Below are positions 22,967-31,875 of a stretch of DNA of 64,000 nt, piece by piece. The notes under the pieces are model-generated. The model had not been told where the DNA came from. It saw nothing but the letters and a program-made list of their open reading frames with translations, and ran no database searches. Source of the DNA: Adiantum capillus-veneris. Taxonomy: Eukaryota > Streptophyta > Polypodiopsida > Polypodiales > Pteridaceae. The position numbers were made by a program, and so were the translations under genes. The stretch covers positions 72,074,381-72,138,380 of the forward strand of contig CM043957.1 in the NCBI GenBank assembly GCA_014529385.2. The letters run 5' to 3'. The stretch's first letter is position 1. Every line of letters begins with the position of its first letter.

Positions 22967-24333
22967 CTCTCTAGGGGGAGTGCAAATAATTAGGTTAGGG
23001 TTCCTTATGTTTTTTTTTGTGTTCAATAAGTGTTGGTACCTTTTCCCACTAATGTGCCTCCTGGAGGTATTCCTTTTGTTTCCTAGTGTGTACAGGAGCG
23101 TGTTGCTATTGATAGGATTTGGACCTTCATGGAACCTTTCTCTCGTTCACACTTCAGATCAAGCGCGACCATCAACACAAACAGGTGTTTTTTGTCCATT
23201 AGCATTGCCCCTATCTATTTTGCATCCATGTTTGTCTGCTTTAATTGTGATTGGTAGCCTAATATTCACCGCATTTGCTTAGTATCAAACATTTAATTCA
23301 ATGTAATTTTTTGTCATAATCACTTGTTTAGGTTTAAAAATCAAGCAGTCCGACTAAGCTAGTTTGACCAAGCTAGGTGTTACAAATCTTCTCTTAATAC
23401 CATGGGGAATGCCTTCCTAATAAGCAATGGTTACTTAGGTTCTTAATCCGATTTAGGCAGCATTGTGTGAAATGTACTAGGGCTTTCTAGTGGGCTTGAC
23501 CCTATTGACCTTTAGCTTAAGTATTATAAAAGGAGTTTACTAGTGTGATGAGCCTGGGGAGGTGTATCAGAGTTATATGACCCCCCAAAGCTACAAAATT
23601 AAAATGATGAAAAAAAAAAAATCAAAGTGCCACAATGTAAAATTTTAAGCTGGAAGAGAAATCCCTGCTTAAATTGGTACTCCACTCACATGTATCGCCT
23701 ATGGTACTAGAGCCCTAGAGGTTCCCAGTGTGGGCGCTTTTCCTTGAAAAGCAAAAAACCCAAGGCATACAAAATAAGCACACGCATCAAAATTGAATCA
23801 ATGTGAAAAGACTTTGGGGGGTCAAAGCAAAGGTAATCAGTCAGGCGATGATTTCATGAGAAATTCCTTTTATCGTAGCTTAACTACAAGGTCCTCTAGG
23901 TATAGCCTCTAGTCAGCCCTCGAACATGAAATACTTGGCTCTCGCGATTAAACAACTTAATTAACCAGAGAAAATTAAGAAGCTTACCCATGGTATTAAT
24001 AGTCGATCTCTAGTGCCTTTCGATCGTTAAATTAGCGACCCCAGACTTGTTTAATTTTTTACCTTTACATCTGTTTATGCATTTGATTATATTGCAATTT
24101 AATGTTCATTTGCTGACAAATTGTTTAAATTTATGTTACCAATCGATTTGTCTGTCTAAAACTGCATATGCTTTTTAATCGCTTATGAGAATGCAATTAC
24201 TGTACCAATGTTGTTTGATTTTGCAGTGATTGAAGAAGGCTAAGGACATTCATCTCAAATGCTCTTCCACCTCGACGAACGAGCTTCAATTCAATAGCTT
24301 TCGAGGACGGAATCTACATCAAGACGGGGGGCA
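22967..24333 (+). other. 3' untranslated region of the 13.9-kb element with polypurine tract
   Basis: No gene recognised. It ends with AAGACGGGGGG (polypurine tract, about 24321-24331) directly before the 3' LTR. A GAGGAC hexanucleotide with flanking TTTC/GGAA lies at 24299-24312. Confidence 0.75.
24299..24312 (+). promoter_or_regulatory. GAGGAC hairpin upstream of polypurine tract
   Basis: TTTC-GAGGAC-GGAA: a 4-bp stem (one G-T pair) with a GAGGAC hexaloop, 21 nt before the LTR. The weakest of three such hairpins in the window. Confidence 0.4.
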
Positions 24334-24908
24334 TGTTAACCCTCACGGCTCACGGACACCCCATCACCTACGACGGACGTGTATTATGTATTTGGTAGAG
24401 TCAGGTACCGGGCTTGTCGGTCCAATAGGAAAAGGGTAAGAGTGATCGCCGATGAGTCGCGCACTCTAACTGGGACATTCAAGGGATTAGTTGGCTAAGC
24501 ATGGGCGCCCAAGTGTGAATGGGGCAAGCCCATCTAAAAGTCATTCTAAACCTAAAATGTAGGATTCTCTCATTTGTGCAATGCAAGAAGAGTGCTCTTG
24601 CTCCATCTCCTTGTGTACTAGTGTGTGTGTGTGTGTGTGTACTTGAGAGAGAGAGAGAGAGAGTGTGTGTGTGTGATCGAGCATTGCGGCGGCACGACGG
24701 CGGTGAAGCGGTTGAGCGCGACGTAGCGGCGTCTCCTTCTTCTTCGTGGCGAGGAATCCTCCACGGCAGGAGCATAAAGCGGTGAGTGACACACCATTGC
24801 CCTCTTTTGAGCTTACTAGTGAAGCTAGTGGTGTGCTTGGAGCCGTCTGTGGCTCGCACACAATGTTAGGCAAGTCCCTTGCTTCGACAGTGCGGCAAGG
24901 AGCGCACA
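24334..24908 (+). repeat. 3' LTR of the 13.9-kb gypsy element
   Basis: Direct copy of 11007-11571, with a GT run followed by a GA run (about 24619-24675) where the 5' LTR has GT only. Confidence 0.92.
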
Positions 24909-25212
24909 GTGCTACAGTGGCAGAGTGAGAGAGGAGAGAAAAGAAGAGATAAGAATAGACACAGGCACTGGGTTCAATCTCTCCTCGTGCTAGAGCGAGC
25001 ATTTTCCTCTTGCACGTATTTATTTATAGATTTCTTGAATGTTCAAAGTAAATACATACTGGCCGGCCAAACAAAAATGGCCATAGATCATAAAAGAGCA
25101 CTTGAATAATAAAATATACATAAATGTGGTATCCTTTCGGATATCCCATAGCTCGGTCATGCTTTTTCCACCTATCAGTTGTACTAAATAACAAAATATT
25201 AATTTCCATACA

Positions 25213-26230
25213 TTAGCGACACTGCACATGATGTTGAGCTTGATGATGAATAGACTGATGTCATGCTTCATGGGGTCATAGTGTCGCAAATGTTGTTGAC
25301 TATAGTGGCAAGATTCTTCATGCTTCACGTTGCAAGGGAAAATCTTTGTTGAGCATTTTCACAACCCAACTCTTTTCTTTAGGTCCCCTAGAAGATAGAG
25401 GGAAGCCGCAACGAAAGTTACCAAACTAGTGCAAAGTGGGAGCTTGTGAATGTGGACAGAAGATTTTCATTAAACATCAAGAACTTATTTTTCAAGTCTG
25501 TCAAACTTATGTTGGGACAAGTTGCTTCCTCTGTTTGGGTGCGCATGCGCAAAGGGAAGCTACATCATACATGGTGCAAAGCTGACTGCAAGACAAGTTG
25601 TAGAAGACACAAACATAGAGAGGCTTCTCAGATCAAGGTTAGGCTTTAGGGAATTTGAGGCTCTTTGCACGTCCCCCAATGACAAGGAAAAGCTAAAAGG
25701 AATGTCTTTGCAATGATTTGACAACTTGGACCACCTACATTTTTTGTCATGTTCTCCTCCATAGAGCGGAGATGGAAAGAGCTTCTTGTTGCATTGAAGA
25801 TGCTAGTCCCACTAAGCCAGGAGCCAGGAGAGAGTCTAAGTTCATACCAGCATTTGCTCATTGTGTCGATCCCATTACGACCACACGTTTCTATGTCAAT
25901 AGATTTAACGCGATGAAGCGGTTGTTGCAGACTTAATCCTCCATATGCGGAAAAATATGGGACTTCCTTTGCATTGTGGAGTTTCAAATCCGTGGGAGCC
26001 AGCATGATCATGGTTTGTTGTGGCTAGATAATGCTCCATCACTCACCACCCACTCAAATCAAGATGTTGTGTTGTAATTAGATACCCACATCAGCACACA
26101 GATGGAGCTACCTTGCCCAATGAATTATCTAAATCTCATAAGCACAATCATCACATGACTTTCCAAAAGAAGAACAAAAGCTTCCGTTTTGGTTTTCCGC
26201 GCTTTCCCATGCCATTCACAATTGTTGTGT
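25213..26230 (+). pseudogene. Helitron Rep (rolling-circle initiator) region
   Basis: Broken frames carry the Helitron_like_N/Rep pattern. The frame at 25979-26038 reads EFQIRGSQHDHGLLWLDNAP, matching the Rep motif EFQxRGxPHxHxLLWL-NAP, with the two metal-binding histidines at about 26003-26011. In another frame, 26134 onward reads SHKHNHHMTFQKKNK then FRFGFPRFP, matching the following HKHxxxCxKK...CRFGFP region, with the Cys positions changed. Upstream (25446-25720), NVDRRFSLNIKNLFF resembles the start of this domain. Rep would nick and join DNA during rolling-circle transposition. The catalytic Tyr region was not located and frameshifts abolish function. Confidence 0.7.
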
Positions 26231-26339
26231 GGCAAGGAATACTTGAGCTGAACATGGCTAGACAAGATAAGCTCTACTTGTAGCAAGTCAGAAGAGAACT
26301 TAGCCAAATTGATTTACAAAATGCACCTACATTTGAAGA

Positions 26340-26549
26340 ATGGCTAGAATATACACAACTCTCCTTGGAATAGTACTTGCTTGCATTGCAAGCGACTATC
26401 TCAGGACCCACTATTTTCCTCAAACGCAAACCAAAAGGTATATTCACGAACAACTTCAGCAAATCAATATGTTCACTTTGGGATGCAAACACACACATAT
26501 AGTTCATGTTAAATGCATGGAGCAACAAGCTATTTCACTTCATACATGA
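26340..26549 (+). pseudogene. Helitron internal fragment
   Basis: A 70-codon frame (IYTTLLGIVLACIASDYLRT and later TLGCKHTHIVHVKCMEQQ) lying between the Rep block and the pre-helicase block on the same strand. No motif is diagnostic; assignment rests on position. Confidence 0.35.
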
Positions 26550-26714
26550 TGAAAATGGACATCACATTGATAGAAGCAATCAAGACACATGTTGATCATT
26601 GTGTAGCAAACAATGCAATAATGTTGGAGAGACTAGGAAGGGTTGGTTAGCACAATCCTTAACACGTAGCAATTTGGTTCACAATAAACTACTTACATAT
26701 GCCTCTCACTTCCA

Positions 26715-27180
26715 TTGCATAGATCCTCTAGAGAATTCATGTACATAAATATTAATCCACCTGAAGAGCTCGCTCTGGTCCCCAAAAGGAGAAATGCCTT
26801 GGAAAATTGCACCTTGACACAACATAATGTTCTCTACTCCATCATTGTCAAATATGCCTCTAGACCACACTCCTTCCTCGCCATGTGCTTGGACCAGTTT
26901 GCATCCCCAGTCAAAAATCCGTCCAGGCAAGCATGCTACTACAAAAGACACACATCATACGTATGTTAGGTACAATAAATCCAAAGACCCTGACAACCAC
27001 TACATAGAACAATGCCTTCTCTTGTTGCCATGGTTAGGACATGAAAATGAGCACCTAACCAAAGGCTTGTCTTGGATTGATGTCTATACTTCAAACATTA
27101 AGATGGTGAAAAACAACAAATCACAGTTTGTTTTAGAACCAGCTCCACTAGAAGAATTTGCAATAGCCATTACATTTTCA
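26715..27180 (+). pseudogene. Helitron region upstream of the helicase domain
   Basis: Frame 0 (26715-26969) reads YININPPEELALVPKR, then LYSIIVKYASRPHSFLAMCL-DQFAS and YYKRHTSYV. Frame 1 continues RYNKSKDPDNHYIEQCLLLL then PWLGHENEHLTKGLSWIDVY. This reproduces the conserved Helitron string NTxPPEER, YxxRPxxLExMCLAEFAS, KRRxxAVIR, KDPExYYxxLLLLYxPWRxE, DLLxGxxSYxExY, with a frameshift near 26965. In intact elements the PIF1-type helicase follows; here it does not. Confidence 0.75.
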
Positions 27181-27419
27181 CATAGCACAAAAAGTACAAG
27201 TTTCTTAAACGATTCCAGCAATGTCAATGTGATGATCAATGCCCCAATGAAGCAACCAACCAAGAAACCATTTGCTTTGCATTTTTTCAAACACATTGGC
27301 ATGACCAATGAGGATTTTCCAAGTGTCCTTGAGGAGCTCCATAGATTGAGAACAAAAGCAGCTTATGTTTCCATCCAAAAGCAACTGCAACTACACCAAG
27401 AAACACATTACATCGTGCA

Positions 27420-28006
27420 ATCACTCAACATTGTCTCCCTTGAAAAACATCGTGATGACAGAAGCCTAAAGGCCTCGATGTCCTCTACCTCCAAGAGACT
27501 CGACTACATGAGACATCCATTCCAAGATTCCACATCATATCCTCAACACAACTACATGGCATCTCAATTCTCCATAAAAGCAGCCTCATACCTGCACAAA
27601 TACACATCTACCTAAATCAAACACTTGAAAAAATTCATGCAACTTTCCACTTCATCAACATGCGCATAGCAACAATCATCTCACTCTATAGAGCATCAAC
27701 ATCATCCCTGCCTGAATTCATCGAGAGCATCTCCATTTTGCTTAATTCAACCCATAGCGTGTGACACTGGTCATAATGGAAGATTTCAACATTAACGCAC
27801 TTGATCAAGGTAACACGTACAAAACACTTTCCAGCCTCCTCCACCAGCACGGATTCCACCAATCAATACACCATTTAGCCACAATACACAACTTTGCACT
27901 AGACCATATATGAATCAGTAACGATCTGTCACAAACCATGTCCAGCACTAACTACAACTACTGGTCCGACCATTCCACTACATATCTCCTCATCCCAAAA
28001 AAATGA
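27420..28006 (+). pseudogene. Helentron C-terminal endonuclease (EEP) domain
   Basis: Three joined frames give the endonuclease/exonuclease/phosphatase motif series. NIVSLEKHRDDR opens (compare NxRSLxKHxxDI), then DVLYLQETRL (catalytic Glu, about 27490-27505). MRIATIISLYRAS follows as a core strand, then VIMEDFNINAL (DFN motif, about 27781-27789, with Glu for the usual Gly), NFALDHI (27892-27909, followed by a TGA) and YWSDHSTTYLL (SDH motif, 27965-27973). All four landmark motifs are present, so the fold is secure. Position after the Helitron blocks on the same strand makes it the endonuclease of a Helentron-type element rather than of a LINE. Frameshifts near 27470 and 27770 and the internal TGA inactivate it. 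Confidence 0.7.
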
Positions 28007-28682
28007 TCATTTGCTGCCTTTTGTAGGCCACCGTGAGTCCTCACCTTGTTTTACTGATATTTGAAAGGATTGGCCTATTGCATGTGTGCCATAAACTAAT
28101 TAAAGAACATTTTAAATGTCCAAACAATCTGGTAGTAACTAGAGAACAAAAGAGATTAAGGGTGCATGTGGTATCAAAAGTGGGTGAATGACACCATGCT
28201 AGAATTGGTTTAGGAGAGGAGGACCAAATCAATCTCCCAGGTAACTTTTCAAAATATTTTTGGGTTAGATTAAATTGCAACAATCCAAAAGGAAAGGAGA
28301 AGACTCAATATCTCTCCCTTTGAAACATGGGGAAGAAAAGTTTTAATATTCATCACGGCTCTAAGGGTTGTACTTTTCTAGGTATACTTATAAGACAACT
28401 AGTTTTACTAGGGTTATGATTGCAAGTGCTTTGCTAAAAAGATAGGAGCAATCCTTCATAGGAGGCTCATGTGTGAGGCTATGGAGTAGTTATCTGTTAG
28501 TTTTCTTAATTTATTGCATAGGTTTGGGGACCTTTCAAAGACATCACTTCTATGTCTCACGAATGCCGAATAATACCTCCACATATATAGTATGTCTACA
28601 TTTTAGGCAAGCTTTAAAAACCCACACTCTAATTTGATAAGATGTATACGTGTTATTGCTGATGTAATGGGTTTTCTCATTT
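28007..28682. other. No gene recognised
   Basis: Short unassigned AT-rich stretch; may include the unmarked 3' end of the Helitron. Confidence 0.4.
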
Positions 28683-28722
28683 TAATATAACCTCTCACAT
28701 ATTGTGAGATTTGTTTTAAAAA
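28683..28722 (+). repeat. LINE 3'-end remnant
   Basis: AATATAAC, then CTCACATATTGTGAG, then TTTGTTTT and a short A run: the same order as the other LINE 3' ends in the window. Confidence 0.5.
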
Positions 28723-28813
28723 AGAAGAAGTATAAGTGTTCTAGTATAAATAAGGTTTTTTTGTAACATACATGTAATAGTGGACATGTTTCGAAAAATG
28801 ACGTCCCAAATAT

Positions 28814-29077
28814 CACAGGAAGTTTTGGACAAATTCTCACAATATTTCCCACATTGTGACTTACCTCAACATCATGAGCTTCTGTGAGGGAGGAGCCGCA
28901 TACATAGCTAGGTACGATTGGGGACAGGGGACCACCGGCGGTGGTTCCTGCCCCCAATCGTACCTAGCTAGGTATGCGGTGCCTCTCGAGCAGAAGCTCA
29001 TGATGTTATGTATTGTATGAAAAACACTGAGAAAGACTCCGTTTTTCTACATGAGAAAATTTCTAAATCTTCTTGTG
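28814..29077. mobile_element. Foldback MITE, copy A (264 bp, almost fully palindromic)
   Basis: Ends CACAGGAAG and CTTCTTGTG. The central 28868-29008 is a nearly perfect hairpin centred at 28938: AACATCATGAGCTTCTG pairs with its complement at the far side. CCGCATAC, TAGCTAGGTACGATTGGGG and ACCACCG also find partners, with only one unpaired base at the centre. The related empty site at about 31606-31625 shows a clean insertion with a short T/A-rich duplication. No coding capacity. Transcribed, it would form a long hairpin RNA. Confidence 0.8.
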
Positions 29078-29202
29078 TATATGTAGTGTCCTTGGCAATC
29101 TCTCTTCTCATGGTGTCGTACCATGGGATGCTAAACTTGTCACGTATGGAATGGATGCTCAAATGTAAATGTGTTATGTGCACTTTTGTTTTGCATTTTT
29201 TA

Positions 29203-29235
29203 AATTTATTTTGGCAAAACCCACAATGGTGTCCA
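29203..29235 (-). repeat. Weak LINE 3'-end remnant
   Basis: TTTTGGCAAAACCCACAATGG, read on the minus strand, matches the LINE end pattern TTGTGAGTTTTGCC plus A run, with changes. Its counterpart in the paralogous repeat (31716-31746) is better preserved. Confidence 0.4.
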
Positions 29236-29610
29236 AAAAGAATTACAATGGCTAGTAATTGGTTTTGCATATTGTTATCACTATACTTGTTTTTGTTTTA
29301 AAAAATTTTGCCGACAGAAGAGGGAGCAATTCATTGTTCCATTTGTCCTTCCTTAGTGGCATGCGGTGTTGATATGTGAGACAAGAAAATGGCTTGTCAT
29401 TGGCTGGGAGCTGAAAATGTCAAACTTTACAAGCTACATTAGGGAACAATTTTTAGCCCCTTGTATATGGGAAAGGATAAGCTCGAGATATTTTAGTATG
29501 CATTGAAAAGCCTTCAATATTAGATTTCTACGATGTGTTGTGCTCATGGCCAATGTTATCATTTTTGCTAAGTTGTGTTTATGTGTAGAACTTAAATCTG
29601 AGAGCTACCT

Positions 29611-30551
29611 TTTTTTTTTTTTTGGGGCAAAACCTAGAATAGGTGGGTGGAAAGATTATATTAAGAAAACCAAAAAAAATACATCACCGGATCTGCTAAA
29701 CTCGAGCCAAGCCACCAACCAAGACAGACCAGATCAAAGACCCAAGGTACATCGGTTAACAAGGGGTGCCACCCCATCTCATCACAACATACCTAACTAT
29801 CAAGCAAAGGGCAAAGAGAAGAGATTACAACCACAGAAGGGCGGAGTCCTAGCCTCCATCACCAAAGGCCGGTAGGGGTTGCCACCATGAGACTCTCACT
29901 GCCACCGGAAGACACCATGACCCCGACCGCCAGGCCAACATATGCCAAACCCCAAAAAAGATGCCATCAAGTCGCAACCAGCAGATCGAACCCTCACGAG
30001 CCCACTGGATCAAGACCCACAACCAAAACTCCCACATCTAACAAGACACCCAATCCATGCATCTAGTGCACCATCCCGAGTCATAGCACGACCATCGCAG
30101 ATGACCACCAACCTGCTAGTGGCACCGAAAAGAAGCCAGGTGAACAGCATCGAGCCCCACACAACATCTCTGCAAGACCTCCCCAACCAAACCTTGCGAA
30201 CGATTAGCCCCTAGAAGAGGGGCGGGGAACCGCACAGCCCGGGCATAAAAATATGAGCTTCACCTGAGCCCCCCCATCTTGCGATGCCGGGCAAAAGCAG
30301 CCGAAGCCTTCGTCTCCGAAGCCTTCATGCTCCCGAACCCAAGGAACCCCAGCTCAGCAGACCCTGAACCCGCAGGTCATTCAACACTTCGCAAGCATGC
30401 ATCGCCAAGCCCCTAGACAACCCACCTAAGGGCCCCCCAACCCACACGACACTCCTGGAGTTGCTCGGCACGACGCACAAGCAAAACAGGGGAGGCATCC
30501 AAACCCTAGCTCGTAGGGCAAGCAGTTCTGCAATTCTCAATAATTTAAGAA
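29611..30551 (-). mobile_element. 5'-truncated LINE 3' region with target-site duplication
   Basis: The plus strand opens with a T run (29611-29623) and GGGGCAAAACC, the poly(A) end of a minus-strand LINE, and continues with about 900 bp of GC-richer DNA unlike its surroundings. TGAGAGCTACCT (29599-29610) before the poly-T is repeated as TGAGAACTACCT (30552-30563) at the other edge, matching 11 of 12; the match extends weakly to about 20 bp. No RT motif is present, so only the 3' part was inserted. Confidence 0.7.
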
Positions 30552-30563
30552 TGAGAACTACCT

Positions 30564-31584
30564 ATTCTAAAAAAGAAAAAAAAGGAACATATCCTCGTGA
30601 AAACACAAAACTAGTAAAGTTGAAATTTTATTTTATATTACACAATTAAGAGACACTCACCATCAATTTTTGTTAATTTTTTGTCATACGCTTAATTTTT
30701 AAGCTATTAAAATAGAGTGAAGATAATTTTGTGAGAATTTGGGTTTCAATTTAATTTTCTCAAAATTCTAATGAGAGGTAGATATATGCGGTCTAATTTT
30801 ATTTTTTATGTGATTTTTAGTTAATTTTAGAATTCTAGTAGAAAAATTACAAGGATAATTTAACTAATTTCAAAATATTTATGATAGATAGACGTTAACT
30901 ATTTATCTATCTATGGTACTCTTAGAGAGCCTACTTAAATCATATGAATGCAACTGCATTTGATAGCTTTAGTACATTTTTGGCTCATAAAAAAAGAAAT
31001 GGACTCATTTTTGGACCTTTTAGCTATAGTGAGAGAATGCCCCTTAGCCAATAGGAAGAAGGATAAGTTACGTTAATTTTTTATTTTTTTTTTCATCTTT
31101 GAAAATGTTCATCAAAATCATGTTACTAAAATTGTCATCGTCACCAAAAAAGTTAGGCACTTGATAGTGATAGATGTTGTTGTCTCGCACAAGCATCAAT
31201 CATCTTTTTGTGAGGTACTCACAATTCAAACTCGAACAGGTCGTACTTGGTAGCAATTGATATGTCCTATTTAAGACTATGAAGAGGTCAAGAACCAAGC
31301 GACTAGAGGCCCATGGGGGGTCTCTTGGGCCTCTACTCGCTTGATACTGACCTTAGGAGGCCCTAGACTTAAAAAGGATGTATCTTGAGTTAGAGATGTC
31401 GGATTTTAGTGTTTTAAAGTGCTATCCTTAGATTTTTTGACGTTTTTGGATGCATTTGGAGTGTTCGTTTTGTGTTTTGTAAACATCTCTTATGTGTTTT
31501 CTCTCACATCACATCACATCACTTGGAAATTTTAAGCTGCGTTATATACAGTGTAGATTTTTATTTGTCTGAGATTGGGGAGAT
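30564..31584. other. No gene recognised
   Basis: Very AT-rich unassigned DNA with no feature seen. Confidence 0.4.
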
Positions 31585-31875
31585 CTAAATTGGACATGTT
31601 TCAAAAACTGACATTCCCAATATGTAATGTCCTTGGCAATCTCTCTGCTAAACTTGTCACATATGAAATGTATGCTCAAATGTAAATGTGTTATGTGCAC
31701 TTTGGTTTTGCGTTTTTTTTTGGGGGCAAAACTCACAATCGTGAGTATATTAGCATCCCGAAAGAATTACAATGGCTAGTAATTGGTTTTGCATATTGTT
31801 ATCATTATACTTGTTTTCTTTTAAAAAATGTGCCGAAAGAAGAGGGAACAATTTTTAGCCTCTTGTATATGATAC
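31585..31875. repeat. Dispersed repeat, copy B (MITE-free paralogue of 28785-29470)
   Basis: Matches copy A on both sides of the MITE insertion point, and so acts as a related empty site. It also carries a well-preserved LINE end stem-loop ACTCACAATCGTGAGT at 31731-31746 beside a T run (minus-strand LINE end). Confidence 0.8.

Larger units (their letters stand above)
11007..24908 (+). mobile_element. Complete Ty3/gypsy LTR retrotransposon, 13.9 kb
   Basis: Two direct LTRs (11007-11571 and 24334-24908) begin TGTTAACC and end GCGCACA. Both outer edges carry the perfect 5-bp target duplication GTGCT (11002-11006 and 24909-24913). The uninterrupted target GAGTGGAGTGCTACGTCGG exists in the related LTR at about 51354-51370, which confirms the ends. 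Inside, in order: primer-binding site, 1.1-1.3 kb leader, gag with zinc knuckles, protease, RT, RNase H, integrase, a post-integrase region with a second protease-like domain, a small ORF and a polypurine tract. LTRs differ by about 14 substitutions by eye plus microsatellite and short indels. There is no chromodomain. The layout suggests the non-chromovirus (Athila/Tat-like) side of plant gypsy elements; clade is inferred. Confidence 0.93.
10828..25212 (-). mobile_element. Solo LTR (same family as 51173-55458), interrupted
   Basis: 10828-11006 plus 24914-25212 (24909-24913 being the duplicated target of the inserted element) align with the LTR copies at 51173-51640 and 54973-55458: TGCTATAG at the start versus TGCTACAG, matching CACCTCCAGAGTGGAGTGCT, ATTTATAGATTTCTTGAATG and AAAAGAGCACTTGAATAA, and TTTCCATACA at the end. 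Flanks are TTAGA (10823-10827) and TTAGC (25213-25217), a target duplication with one change. No internal region of that family is present, so this is a solo LTR. It split the Helitron and was later split by the gypsy element at 11007-24908. Confidence 0.8.
9529..28006 (+). mobile_element. Helentron-type Helitron remnant, split by nested insertions
   Basis: Four plus-strand blocks occur in the order expected of a Helitron-like protein: a DUF6570-like region (9847-10671), a Rep region (about 25440-26230), the conserved region before the helicase (26715-27180), and a C-terminal endonuclease/exonuclease/phosphatase domain (27420-28006). The interval 10828-25212 is a solo LTR containing a complete gypsy element, so these blocks were once contiguous. 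The PIF1 helicase core is not visible between 27180 and 27420 and appears deleted. An EEP domain after the helicase is the mark of Helentron/Helitron2-type elements. Both element ends are unknown; 9529 is only where an upstream ORF begins. Confidence 0.7.
28785..29470. repeat. Dispersed repeat, copy A (contains hairpin MITE)
   Basis: Shares long stretches with 31585-31875: GGACATGTTTC, TGTCCTTGGCAATCTCTCT, GCTCAAATGTAAATGTGTTA, AATTACAATGGCTAGTAATT and GGGAACAATTTTTAGCC. The copy at 31.6 kb lacks the MITE at 28814-29077. Confidence 0.8.

Noticed and set aside
26827-27615. 262-codon ORF as a host gene
   Set aside because: It overlaps two Helitron blocks, begins with TTG and runs across frameshifts of the Helitron protein; it is a transposon remnant.
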